Source: Bacteroidales bacterium UBA4912
GTDB taxonomy: Bacteria > Bacteroidota > Bacteroidia > Bacteroidales > Dysgonomonadaceae
Length of the DNA: 64,000 bases
Direction: 5' to 3'
Assembly (NCBI GenBank): GCA_002398875.1
Contig: DHCC01000033.1
Span: 95,220-159,219 of the forward strand
Position numbers and translations under genes: made by a program. This document shows positions 43,356 to 52,509 of this stretch, piece after piece. Below the pieces are notes generated by a model that saw only the letters and a list, made by a program, of their open reading frames with translations, had not been told where the DNA came from and did not search any database. The stretch's first letter is position 1. Every line of letters starts with the position of its first letter.

Positions 43356-44834
43356 ATGTCATTTATTGCAGATAAAGTAGTCATGGAGGGTTTAACATTT
43401 GATGACCTCCTTTTAGTTCCCGCCTATTCTCAGGTACTCCCTCGCGAAGTCAACCTGCAGACTAAATTCTCAAAAAATATAATTCTTAATATTCCAATGG
43501 TTTCGGCAGCAATGGATACTGTTACCGAAACTACAATGGCTATAGCTATAGCCAGAGAGGGTGGTATTGGAGTTATACATAAAAATATGAGCATCGACGA
43601 GCAGGCAAAACAGGTTAAAGCTGTAAAACGTGCAGAGAATGGTATGATTCTGGATCCTATAAGTATCACTCCTGACAAAACTGTTGCAGATGCACTTGAG
43701 CTGATGTCTGAGTATAAGATTGGCGGAATTCCCGTAGTAAATAGTGAAAACCTATTGGTTGGTATTGTTACAAACCGCGATCTCCGTTTTGAAAAGGCTA
43801 TGGGTAAAAAGATCGAAGAGGTTATGACAAAAGATAACCTAATAACTACAAAAATATCTACCGACCTTGATGATGCAGCTGAGATCCTTCAGAAGCATAA
43901 AATTGAAAAACTTCCGGTTGTAGATCCCAATTATAAGCTGGTAGGACTCATTACATATAAAGATATTACAAAAGCTAAAGACAAGCCTTTTGCCTGTAAA
44001 GATGAGCAGGGAAGGCTTCGTGTGGCAGCAGGTATTGGTGTGACAGCCGACTCAATTGAAAGAGCAACAGCTCTTGTTGAGGCAGGTGTGGATGCAATAG
44101 TTATTGACACAGCACACGGACACTCAAAAGGTGTTGCAGACATGTTGAGGCTAGTAAAGAAAACATTTCCCCAAATTGATGTGGTTGTAGGAAATATAGC
44201 AACACCCGAAGCAGCAAAGTTTCTTGTTGATGCCGGAGCAGATGGTATTAAAGTTGGTATCGGACCCGGTTCAATTTGTACAACCCGTATTATAGCAGGT
44301 GTGGGAGTTCCTCAGCTTTCGGCAATTTATGAAGTTGCAAAAGCACTTAAGGGAACAGGGGTGCCATTAATTGCTGACGGTGGTTTACGCTATTCAGGTG
44401 ACATCGTTAAGGCTCTTGCTGCAGGAGGATCTTCAGTAATGATGGGGTCAATGCTTGCCGGGACTGAAGAATCACCCGGAGAAACCATCATCTTTAATGG
44501 AAGGAAATTTAAAACATATCGTGGTATGGGCTCTCTTTCAGCAATGCAGCAGGGTTCAAAAGACAGGTACTTTCAGGATGTTGAGGATGATATTAAAAAG
44601 CTTGTGCCAGAAGGTATTGAAGCAAGGGTTCCATTCAAAGGCACCTTGCAGGAAGTTATTTATCAGATGGTAGGTGGTTTACGTGCAGGTATGGGTTATT
44701 GTGGTGCAGAGAATATTGACAAACTGCACGAAGCTAAGTTTACACGTATCACTGCTGCAGGTTATACAGAAAGTCATCCTCATGGTGTTATGATTACACG
44801 TGAGGCACCAAATTACAGTAAAGGTACTGAATAA
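43356..44834 (+). CDS. guaB: Inosine-5'-monophosphate dehydrogenase
   Basis: 492 residues. The TIM-barrel catalytic domain is interrupted by two CBS domains (about 95-205). The active-site loop GPGSICTTRIIAG carries the catalytic Cys308, and the flap has the YRGMGS block. It oxidises IMP to XMP with NAD, the committed step to guanine nucleotides. It is monocistronic, ending at a bidirectional hairpin. Confidence 0.97.
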   Translation: MSFIADKVVMEGLTFDDLLLVPAYSQVLPREVNLQTKFSKNIILNIPMVSAAMDTVTETTMAIAIAREGGIGVIHKNMSIDEQAKQVKAVKRAENGMILDPISITPDKTVADALELMSEYKIGGIPVVNSENLLVGIVTNRDLRFEKAMGKKIEEVMTKDNLITTKISTDLDDAAEILQKHKIEKLPVVDPNYKLVGLITYKDITKAKDKPFACKDEQGRLRVAAGIGVTADSIERATALVEAGVDAIVIDTAHGHSKGVADMLRLVKKTFPQIDVVVGNIATPEAAKFLVDAGADGIKVGIGPGSICTTRIIAGVGVPQLSAIYEVAKALKGTGVPLIADGGLRYSGDIVKALAAGGSSVMMGSMLAGTEESPGETIIFNGRKFKTYRGMGSLSAMQQGSKDRYFQDVEDDIKKLVPEGIEARVPFKGTLQEVIYQMVGGLRAGMGYCGAENIDKLHEAKFTRITAAGYTESHPHGVMITREAPNYSKGTE

Positions 44835-44858
44835 TAAAAATTAAACACACGTAATGTG

Positions 44859-44894
44859 AAGGGGTTGAAGAGTTTACTTTTCAATCCCTTTTTT
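44859..44894. terminator. Bidirectional terminator between guaB and the isoaspartyl methyltransferase
   Basis: AAGGGGTTGAA (44859-44869) pairs with TTCAATCCCTT (44880-44890) with one G-U pair, followed by TTTT rightward. The stem includes the last codons of the leftward gene. Confidence 0.75.
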
Positions 44895-45602
44895 CATTGG
44901 TACAAATATAAAATCACCATGTTCCGATTCTTCAATTGCATCTTTACCTGTGCGCTTTATGATAGTCATTTTTTGTCCTCCCCTGCCACCTAAAGGAACA
45001 ACCATCCACCCTCCAATTCGTAATTGATATAATAGTTTTTGAGGAATTTCTACCGGAGCAGCTGTGACAAGTATTTTATCAAATGGGGCATTTTCGGGCA
45101 AACCTTCATATCCATCACCATAAAACAGGTTTGGGAAGTATCCTAAAGCATTAAGAGTTTTTTTTGCAGACAAATACAACTCTTCAATCCTTTCTATACT
45201 GTATACTTCAGCACCCATTTCACAAAGTATTGCTGCCTGGTATCCGCTGCCTGTACCTATTTCTAAAACCTTATCGCCGGGTTTAATGCGTAGTAGTTCA
45301 GACTGATACGCAACTGTGTAGGGTTGAGATATTGTCTGACCCTTTTCAATCGGCAGTGGTTTGTCAAGATAAGCTGCTCCTCTGATTTCTTCATCAACAA
45401 ACTCATGTCTGGGGACTGCAGCGATAGCCTTTAATACAAGCTGGTCTGAAATTCCTTTCTGTTCAAGCTGCTCTGCCAGCTTAGCAGCTTCTGTTTTCTG
45501 CTGAGAATTCATATTAATTTCTGAATTAGAAATTCCACTTTTTGATTTATTTGATGAGCAGGTAATTAAGACTGCACAACAAAGGATAATTATCATTTTC
45601 AT
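44874..45602 (-). CDS. pcm: Protein-L-isoaspartate O-methyltransferase with lipoprotein signal
   Basis: 242 residues. The first 16 form a lipoprotein signal with LITCSS, after which a short polar linker leads to a complete PIMT domain. PRHEFVDEE, the SAM motif VLEIGTGSGYQAAIL and IERI are conserved, and PLGGRGGQKM ends the fold. PIMT normally repairs isoaspartyl residues in the cytoplasm with SAM. Export would separate the enzyme from SAM unless the methyl donor is supplied there. A start at the internal MNSQQKTEAAKL (about residue 31) would give a cytoplasmic enzyme, so the start decides. Confidence 0.85.
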   Translation of the reverse strand: MKMIIILCCAVLITCSSNKSKSGISNSEINMNSQQKTEAAKLAEQLEQKGISDQLVLKAIAAVPRHEFVDEEIRGAAYLDKPLPIEKGQTISQPYTVAYQSELLRIKPGDKVLEIGTGSGYQAAILCEMGAEVYSIERIEELYLSAKKTLNALGYFPNLFYGDGYEGLPENAPFDKILVTAAPVEIPQKLLYQLRIGGWMVVPLGGRGGQKMTIIKRTGKDAIEESEHGDFIFVPMKKGIEK

Positions 45603-45767
45603 CTTTCAATCTGTTTACTTGATTATTGGCAAAGATAGTGATTTTATGGACTTTACATTGATAATTTACAAATTCAACATTCTTTAAAAGTTATGTAGAA
45701 TATTTCGAAATATTTTCATTGTCATTTTATAATATTAATTTTATAGATCTTTTCAATTCAAGGCTTT

Positions 45768-46748
45768 ATGGTTGTGGAAAAGAAGAATAGTTCGGAAGAA
45801 ATTGGCAGAATGAAGAAAAATATCAAATTAGAGGAGAGTATCAGTTTGAAAGAAAAAACAGATGGTGTTATTTATAACTCAGTGGGCACATTACGATATG
45901 CTCCAAGACACAATTCAGAGATGGTCTCCCAAGCTTTACTGGGTACACACGTAAAAGTACTTGAAAAAAATAAAGAATGGTTGAAGGTACAGACGCCTGA
46001 CGACTATACCGGATGGATCATTGGCTCGGTTAAACTTATGACTCAAAATGAACTGCAGCACTATCATAATCAGCCCAAGGTTATTGTTACAAGCACTTTT
46101 GCCACTTCTTACGAGAAAGAAGATGATAAATCGCTACCGGTGTCTGATCTCGTAATTGGTAATATTCTGATTCTTAAATCTGAAACCGAACAGTACTTTG
46201 AAGTAGGATATCCCGATGGACGTAATGCTTATGTTAAACAATCTGATACGGCCGAACTTTCCTTCTGGTTAAATAATATTGAACTCAATGGAGAAAGTAT
46301 TGTGAATACAGCGTTTAGATTTATGGGTGTTCCATATCTTTGGGGAGGTACTTCATCAAAAGGTCTGGATTGCAGCGGGTTTACAAAGAATGTCTATTTC
46401 ATGCATGGCATTATTCTTTCCAGAGATGCATCTCAGCAGGTCAATCAAGGTCAATTAGTAGACTCAATGGGAGATTTTAGTACACTTTTACCGGGTGATA
46501 TGGTATTCTTTGGAACAAAATCTAAACCATCTACTGAAACAGAGAGAGATAAAAACAGCGAGAGAGTGGTACATGTAGGTATATATATAGGAAATAACCG
46601 TTTTATACATGCATCAGATAATGTACACATCAGCAGTTTTAACCCTGATGATGAGCTTTACGATGAATTTAATGCAAAAAGATATCTACGTGCAAAAAGA
46701 TATATTGCTAATGGTCATGCTGTAAATGTTAATCGTTACAGTCTATAA
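45768..46748 (+). CDS. NlpC/P60 peptidase with SH3 domains, YkfC-like
   Basis: 326 residues. Two bacterial SH3-like domains (about 30-90 and 100-170) precede an NlpC/P60 domain with Cys202 in LDCSGFT, His269 in HVGIYIG and His281 in FIHAS as catalytic residues. No signal peptide precedes the first SH3 domain, so the protein appears cytoplasmic, like Bacillus YkfC, a gamma-D-glutamyl-L-diamino acid endopeptidase for murein peptides. A dipeptide epimerase gene follows after 29 bases, which strengthens that reading. Confidence 0.86.
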   Translation: MVVEKKNSSEEIGRMKKNIKLEESISLKEKTDGVIYNSVGTLRYAPRHNSEMVSQALLGTHVKVLEKNKEWLKVQTPDDYTGWIIGSVKLMTQNELQHYHNQPKVIVTSTFATSYEKEDDKSLPVSDLVIGNILILKSETEQYFEVGYPDGRNAYVKQSDTAELSFWLNNIELNGESIVNTAFRFMGVPYLWGGTSSKGLDCSGFTKNVYFMHGIILSRDASQQVNQGQLVDSMGDFSTLLPGDMVFFGTKSKPSTETERDKNSERVVHVGIYIGNNRFIHASDNVHISSFNPDDELYDEFNAKRYLRAKRYIANGHAVNVNRYSL

Positions 46749-46777
46749 GTGGATATGAACATTAAACATCTTAATAT

Positions 46778-47806
46778 ATGAAATTATCATGGACTCCATA
46801 TAATCTGCTGCTCAAGCATACATTTACTATTTCAGGCTTTTCAAGAACAACTACACCGGTAGTAATCACAAAGATTGAGTATGACGGACTTACAGGTTAT
46901 GGTGAAGCATCTCTGCCTCCATATTTGGATGAATCTCAGTCAACTGTGATAGATTTCCTTAGAAAAGTAAATTTATCTGGTTTCAATGACCCTACAGATA
47001 TTGAGGAGATTTTGTATTATGTTGACTCAATTACTTCAAATAATGCTGCTGCTAAAGCTTCTGTGGATATTGCCTTGCATGATCTTGCAGGGAAAATACT
47101 TGGAGTGCCTTGTTACAAAATGTTCGGACTGGATAAAAATGATGTGCCAGATACAACATTCACCATTGGTATTGATAATGATGAGGTTGTGCGTGATAAA
47201 ACACGCGAAGCAAAAAATCTTTTCAATATACTAAAAGTGAAAGTGGGTGGTCAGGATGATAAGCGTATGATCAAAGCTATCAGAAGTATAACAGACCTGC
47301 CATTGTCTGTCGATGCAAATCAGGGATGGACTGATAGGTCAGAAGCTTTGGATATGATCTTTTGGTTGAAAGAGCAAGGAGTGGTAATGGTCGAACAGCC
47401 CATGCCAAAGAACGATTTGGACAATATTGCCCTATTGACGGAAAAAAGTCCTTTGCCCATATTTGCCGATGAATCTTTGCAAAGGCTTACTGATATAGAG
47501 CGCCTTAAAGGAGTCTTTTCAGGAGTAAATATCAAACTGATGAAATGTACCGGTATTAATGAAGCCTTGAAGATACGTAAGCGAGCTAAAGATTTAGGGA
47601 TGAAAGTTATGATGGGTTGCATGACTGAAACATCCTGTGCAATTTCTGCAGCCTCTCAAATCTATTCGGGAATGGATTTTGCTGATCTGGACGGGGCGTT
47701 GCTCATAAACAACGACTGCTTTAACGGTTCTGCACTAGAAAATGGTAAAATTATTGCATCAGATATGCCGGGTATTGGCGTTACCCTCAAACAACCAATT
47801 CTTTAA
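46778..47806 (+). CDS. L-Ala-D/L-Glu (dipeptide) epimerase, YkfB-like
   Basis: 342 residues, enolase superfamily of the muconate-lactonising subgroup. It has the KxK pair in ILKVKVGG (about 150), metal ligands in SVDANQG, VEQPM and FADES, and the opposite lysine in NIKLMKCTG. These enzymes epimerise L-Ala-D-Glu to L-Ala-L-Glu so peptidases can use it. It is coupled to the NlpC/P60 gene, and its last 20 bases overlap the convergent DUF3037 gene. Confidence 0.9.
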   Translation: MKLSWTPYNLLLKHTFTISGFSRTTTPVVITKIEYDGLTGYGEASLPPYLDESQSTVIDFLRKVNLSGFNDPTDIEEILYYVDSITSNNAAAKASVDIALHDLAGKILGVPCYKMFGLDKNDVPDTTFTIGIDNDEVVRDKTREAKNLFNILKVKVGGQDDKRMIKAIRSITDLPLSVDANQGWTDRSEALDMIFWLKEQGVVMVEQPMPKNDLDNIALLTEKSPLPIFADESLQRLTDIERLKGVFSGVNIKLMKCTGINEALKIRKRAKDLGMKVMMGCMTETSCAISAASQIYSGMDFADLDGALLINNDCFNGSALENGKIIASDMPGIGVTLKQPIL

Positions 47807-48170
47807 ACAACCGGTCGAATGTTTTATTCAGATCATCTGTCTTTCCCGCGTGAGTTGGTGATGTCTGTATAATTGTACTGCGAACAGCTGTCAGCCATCT
47901 GAAACGTTCAGGTATATCCAATGAGGCAATTGGGGTGTAATCACAGCTGCCTTCAGCAATATTTTTGAATGTAACCAGACTATCGATCACCTCTTCATAC
48001 TCCACGTCTGAGCACATTAGCTCAAATTTATCAGTACAAAGATGATATTCCAGACGTATATATTTTTCCTCTTTCGAGAAAAGTATAAGCCCGATGTTAA
48101 AAAATTCCTCCCTCTCCACTTTCGGCACCAGTCGGATAACAGAATAATGATATAACTTATCCTCTTGCAT
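47787..48170 (-). CDS. DUF3037 family protein
   Basis: 127 residues. The family pattern YHYSVIRLVPKVEREEFFNIGLILFS at the N-terminus (seen as two blocks) and the C-terminal RFRWLTAVRSTIIQTSP are clear. It overlaps the end of the HipA-like kinase gene by 14 bases on the same strand. The two families are often adjacent, suggesting a shared complex; the function is unknown. Confidence 0.88.
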   Translation of the reverse strand: MQEDKLYHYSVIRLVPKVEREEFFNIGLILFSKEEKYIRLEYHLCTDKFELMCSDVEYEEVIDSLVTFKNIAEGSCDYTPIASLDIPERFRWLTAVRSTIIQTSPTHAGKTDDLNKTFDRLFKELVV

Positions 48171-48942
48171 CTTTAGCGCTATTTAGGAATATGGCAGAAT
48201 TTGAAAGCCTGCCGGTTAGAAAGTTGTAATAGATCTCCCTAACTTCATCAGGAGTTTCGGAAGCATGATCCCAGTTGACCCAATCATCAGGAATAAGGTT
48301 AACAATATCTCTCAGTAAAACATCCGTAAGTATGTTATGAGCAAACTTATCAGCTTCATCAAGCATAGTTGCTTGTGACAGAAGTATATGATCCCTTACA
48401 TAAGGAAAAGGATTAAGTGCATGCTTGTCAAAATCTTTCCATGAGTGGTGAAAGTAGAAAGATGCACCGTTATCGATGATCCACAGCTCCTGATGCCACC
48501 AAAGCAAGTTGCTGTTGTTAAAAGTACGGTCAATATTTGTAGTAAATGCATCAAACCATACTATTACTGAAGCAAGCATGGGGTCAATCTCCACTTTAGG
48601 GTCATAAGCCAATGCACCCGATAGATAGTGTATTCCCAGATTGAGTCCTATGCTTCCTTTCAACAGATCCTGAATCTCTTCATCACCTTCGGTTCTGCCA
48701 AAATCCTCATCCAGATGGGCAAATACAAGTTCGGGTATATTCAATCCCAATGCAGATGCTATTTTACCTCCCAAAAGTTCTGAAATCAACATTTTGGTGC
48801 CGTGACCTGCGCCGCGGAATTTAAGTACATACTTAAAACCGTCGTTTGCTTCTGCCAATGCGGGCAGCGATCCACCTTCACGCAATGGTACTATATAGCG
48901 GGTGACTTTAACACTTCGCAAAGACTGATCTTTTTTTTCCAT
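48157..48942 (-). CDS. HipA-like (HipA_2) kinase-fold protein
   Basis: 261 residues. A glycine-rich or Lys site is seen as YVLKFRGAGHG, and the HipA core as VWFDAFTTNIDRTFNNSN, with a catalytic Asp and Asn, and LWIIDNGASFYFH for the metal Asp. It is shorter than true HipA toxins and lacks an adjacent HipB. The 14-base overlap with DUF3037 implies coupled translation. A kinase role is inferred from fold; neither target nor toxicity is known. Confidence 0.83.
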   Translation of the reverse strand: MEKKDQSLRSVKVTRYIVPLREGGSLPALAEANDGFKYVLKFRGAGHGTKMLISELLGGKIASALGLNIPELVFAHLDEDFGRTEGDEEIQDLLKGSIGLNLGIHYLSGALAYDPKVEIDPMLASVIVWFDAFTTNIDRTFNNSNLLWWHQELWIIDNGASFYFHHSWKDFDKHALNPFPYVRDHILLSQATMLDEADKFAHNILTDVLLRDIVNLIPDDWVNWDHASETPDEVREIYYNFLTGRLSNSAIFLNSAKDARG

Positions 48943-48965
48943 TTATATATAAAGAAAACATCCAT

Positions 48966-49529
48966 TCATGGATTTTCATCAAAGTTACCGATTTCTTCTG
49001 ATTCTATCAAAACACAACCTTTTGAGTACATCTCATCTAACGCTTTTTTTTCGTCATTTGGCTTTGCATTAACTGCAGCAATAGCATCTGTAACCACAAA
49101 GGTGTGAATGCCGTTTTTAACTGCATCAAGTGCAGTCTCTTTTACGCAGTAGTCGGTTGTTAAACCGCAAATATAAAGAGTAGTAATTTTATTCTCTTCA
49201 AGATAATCTGCAAGAGAAATATTGGTGGCTTCAAAAGCAGAGTAGCCATCATCTCTGTTATCAGTTCCTTTTTTTAACTTCAGGTCTATTTTCCCAACAT
49301 TCAAATCAGGATGAAATTCAGCGCCCTTAGTGCCCGCAATACAATGTACTGGCCATTTGCCGAAATGGATTGAGTTTTCGGGATGCCAGTCCTGTGATGA
49401 GATTACCAGATCAAACTTATCAATCATACTGTTTATTACCGGTACAACTTTATCTCCATCTTTTACTCCAAGTGCACCTCCCGGACAGAAATCATTCTGA
49501 ACGTCAACAATTAGTAGTCCTATTTTCAT
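48966..49529 (-). CDS. pncA: Nicotinamidase
   Basis: 187 residues of the isochorismatase-like fold. The catalytic Asp9 is in VDVQNDFCPGG, metal ligands are in SQDWHPENSIHF, and the nucleophile is Cys128 in TTDYCVKETALDA. It deamidates nicotinamide to nicotinate for NAD salvage. It ends 23 bases before the HipA-like gene on the same strand. Confidence 0.94.
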   Translation of the reverse strand: MKIGLLIVDVQNDFCPGGALGVKDGDKVVPVINSMIDKFDLVISSQDWHPENSIHFGKWPVHCIAGTKGAEFHPDLNVGKIDLKLKKGTDNRDDGYSAFEATNISLADYLEENKITTLYICGLTTDYCVKETALDAVKNGIHTFVVTDAIAAVNAKPNDEKKALDEMYSKGCVLIESEEIGNFDENP

Positions 49530-49660
49530 ATTTTATACCCTATCTTTTTTATTATAACAAAAGAACAGTGAAGCTGTTCATAAGCTTAAATATTATGAGA
49601 AATCTCTTCCCCTTTGTAATGTAAATTGTTGTATTTTTGCGCAATTTTTATTAAATTGAT

Positions 49661-50023
49661 ATGAACTATATTCTGACTATCGTACTATTAGTTATTTCTA
49701 ATGTTTTTATGACACTTGCCTGGTACGGACACCTTAAAATGGCAGAGTTGAGTTGGTTTAGTAAGTTACCTCTTTTTGGAGTAATCCTGATTAGCTGGCT
49801 GATAGCGTTTTTTGAGTACTGCTTTCAGGTCCCTGCAAACAGAATTGGTTTTGAAGGTAATGGAGGTCCTTTTTCTTTACTGCAGCTGAAGGTAATTCAG
49901 GAGGTGATTACACTTGTTGTCTTTGTAGCCTTTTCTTCAATCGCATTCCAGACTTCTTTTAAAACAAACCACTTAATTGGATTTGTTTTCCTTGTGTTAG
50001 CTGTCTATTTTATTTTTAAATAG
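49661..50023 (+). CDS. DUF486 (DMT superfamily) membrane protein
   Basis: 120 residues with four membrane helices covering nearly the whole chain. The loop FEYCFQVPANRIGFEGNGG is the family signature. It is a drug/metabolite transporter relative of unknown substrate. TATTTTTG at 49632-49639 is a likely -7 element. Confidence 0.9.
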   Translation: MNYILTIVLLVISNVFMTLAWYGHLKMAELSWFSKLPLFGVILISWLIAFFEYCFQVPANRIGFEGNGGPFSLLQLKVIQEVITLVVFVAFSSIAFQTSFKTNHLIGFVFLVLAVYFIFK

Positions 50024-50136
50024 CATTATTAAAGAAAAAAATCACTAATTATAGTGATTGCTTAATGTATCTATTTGATATTACTTTGCATCGAATAGTT
50101 AGTTTGAACCCGATACTTCAAAATATTTGATTAGAT

Positions 50137-52509
50137 ATGAAAAGATTTTTAGTAGTATTATCTGTTTTATGTGTTACTGCACTCGCATTTTCAGATAATA
50201 AAGAAAAGGCCGATCCACAAGACACATTAAGAGTTTATTATCTGGATGAGGTAGTAGTAAGCAGTTCCGTTAAGGAAACAAACAATCTGAAAAATATGCC
50301 TACTGCTGTTTCAGTCATATCACCAAAGCAGCTTAAGAATACACAGATTGAGTCATTGCCTGATCTAAGCAGTTATATTCCTAACTTCTTTATTCCCAAA
50401 TACGGATCAAAAGTTTCAACGCCAATTTATATACGTGGAATTGGTGCCAGACTTGGCTCACAAACTGTGAGTCTGTATGTTGATAATGTGCCAAGTTTCA
50501 ATCCTTCTGCTTTCGATTTCGAGTTTCAGGATATTCAACGAATTGAGGTTTTGCGTGGTGCACAGGGCACACTATATGGCAGAAATGCAATTGGTGGCAT
50601 TGTGAATCTTTATACACTTTCACCGTTAACATATCAAGGTATCCGTTTTAGTTTAAGTGGTGGTAATTATGGTCAGTTTTCAGTAATGGGATCAAATTAC
50701 AGTAAGCTTTCAGAAAAAATCGGTCTCTCTGCAGCAGCATATTATAAACGTGATGATGGCTATTTTATGAACAGTTATACAAATGAGAAAGTAGACAATT
50801 CAGAAAATGCCGGTGGAAAGATTAAGTTAGAATGGCAAGTATCGCCTGATTTCAAAGCTATGTTATTTGGAAATTACGATTATGTTTCTGGCGGAGCATT
50901 CCCATACATGCATGTTGATTCCACTAAGTCAAGTTTTAATGAGCCTTCTTCCTATGACCGTCACCTTTTCACAAACGGACTGTCGCTCGATTGGCAGAGA
51001 AATGGTTATAGTATCCACTCAACCACAGGCTTTCAATACCTGAAAGATGATATGAAGATGGACCAGGACTATACTACCAACTCTGTTTTCTCAATCAACC
51101 AGATGCAAGAGCAGCACTCGCTTAGTCAAGAGTTTACTGTAAAGTCGGCAGCTGACAGAGACTATCGATGGGTAGTTGGTGCTTTTGGATTTTATGACCG
51201 TCGTGTTATTGACACACCTGTTGCTCTAAAAGAAGATATGATTGCATTTATGCAGAGTCATTTACCAGCATTCATAACTTATGATAATGATCAGATAGAC
51301 CTTCCCGGGGTATATACTAAACCTTCAAAAGGAGCTGCATTGTTTCATCAGTCAACATTTACCAACCTGTTTGGGCTGGAGAATCTGTCTGCGACTGCAG
51401 GAATAAGGCTCGATTATGAACATACGGGTATTGATTTTTCAACTGAAAGTATAGGAGGAGACTTAACAGTGCGACCTCCCAGAACAAACATGGTTATCCC
51501 CGTGGATGGAGATACAATTATAGAGGGGTCTTATTGTAAGGATTTTTTGAAGTTGTTGCCCAAGTTTGCACTGCAATATCAGTTCTCACCAACATCACAG
51601 ATATATCTGTCAGCATCAAGAGGATATAAGACCGGAGGATTTAATGAGCAACTGTTTTCGGAAGTGTTACAATCTGCTCTTGCAGAGTCTTTGATGAGGA
51701 AAATGCAAGAGGGAATGGGGGGAATGGGAGGACCTCCTTCTACTCCTCCTTCTTCAAGAGAAATTACACCTAAACCTACTTTAAAGAAACAACTATCTTA
51801 TGACCCTGAAACAAGCTGGACATACGAACTGGGCGGACGCTATGAAATGTTTAACAAAAAACTTTCACTTACATACGCTCTTTTCTATACCAGAGTAAAT
51901 GATATCCAAATTATTAAGCTTACCAGGCAGGGTACATCAGGAAGAACTGTAGAAAATGCCGGTAACTCAGAAAGTAAGGGGTTTGAATTGAGTCTGAGAT
52001 ATAGTCCTATAAGAAACCTTTCTTTCTATGGTGATTATGGATTTGCTGATGCCAGATTCAAAGACTATGAGTTTGATGGAGAAGAATTGGATGATGAGGG
52101 AAATCCAATTATGGTTGATTATTCCGGAAACTATATCCCATTCGCTCCACGTCACACTTTAAGCCTCGGAGCCGGTTATGTTCATAATTTTGGTTACGGC
52201 TCATTTATCGACAGGATTGTTGCCAATTTGCAATATACAGGAGTAGGTAAAATATACTGGACTGAATCCAATGAGGATGTAAATGGTGAAGAGCTTTATC
52301 AACCCTTCTACGGGTTAGTGAATGGAAGTATTTCTGCCGAAAAAGGGTCTTTTGCACTAGAGCTTTGGGGTAAGAATCTGTTGGGTAAAGATTATAACTC
52401 ATTTCTGTTTGAAGCTACCGATATGACTACCGGTAATACTAATTCCTTTGTACAGCGTGGGTATCCTACTTGTGTTGGTGCAACCTTGAGGTATACTATT
52501 GACAGATAA
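50137..52509 (+). CDS. TonB-dependent outer-membrane receptor
   Basis: 790 residues. A signal peptide (1-18) is followed directly by a TonB box region and plug (about 30-160: LDEVVVSSS, IYIRGIGAR, RIEVLRGAQGTLYGRNAIGG) and a 22-strand barrel ending in aromatic-rich strands. It lacks the N-terminal carboxypeptidase-like domain and an adjacent SusD, so it is a siderophore/vitamin-type receptor rather than a glycan one. A Met/Gly/Pro/Ser-rich insert (about 520-555, including GMGGMGGPP) lies in an extracellular loop. The substrate is unknown. Its stop abuts the stop of the convergent antiporter gene without a gap. Confidence 0.92.
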   Translation: MKRFLVVLSVLCVTALAFSDNKEKADPQDTLRVYYLDEVVVSSSVKETNNLKNMPTAVSVISPKQLKNTQIESLPDLSSYIPNFFIPKYGSKVSTPIYIRGIGARLGSQTVSLYVDNVPSFNPSAFDFEFQDIQRIEVLRGAQGTLYGRNAIGGIVNLYTLSPLTYQGIRFSLSGGNYGQFSVMGSNYSKLSEKIGLSAAAYYKRDDGYFMNSYTNEKVDNSENAGGKIKLEWQVSPDFKAMLFGNYDYVSGGAFPYMHVDSTKSSFNEPSSYDRHLFTNGLSLDWQRNGYSIHSTTGFQYLKDDMKMDQDYTTNSVFSINQMQEQHSLSQEFTVKSAADRDYRWVVGAFGFYDRRVIDTPVALKEDMIAFMQSHLPAFITYDNDQIDLPGVYTKPSKGAALFHQSTFTNLFGLENLSATAGIRLDYEHTGIDFSTESIGGDLTVRPPRTNMVIPVDGDTIIEGSYCKDFLKLLPKFALQYQFSPTSQIYLSASRGYKTGGFNEQLFSEVLQSALAESLMRKMQEGMGGMGGPPSTPPSSREITPKPTLKKQLSYDPETSWTYELGGRYEMFNKKLSLTYALFYTRVNDIQIIKLTRQGTSGRTVENAGNSESKGFELSLRYSPIRNLSFYGDYGFADARFKDYEFDGEELDDEGNPIMVDYSGNYIPFAPRHTLSLGAGYVHNFGYGSFIDRIVANLQYTGVGKIYWTESNEDVNGEELYQPFYGLVNGSISAEKGSFALELWGKNLLGKDYNSFLFEATDMTTGNTNSFVQRGYPTCVGATLRYTIDR

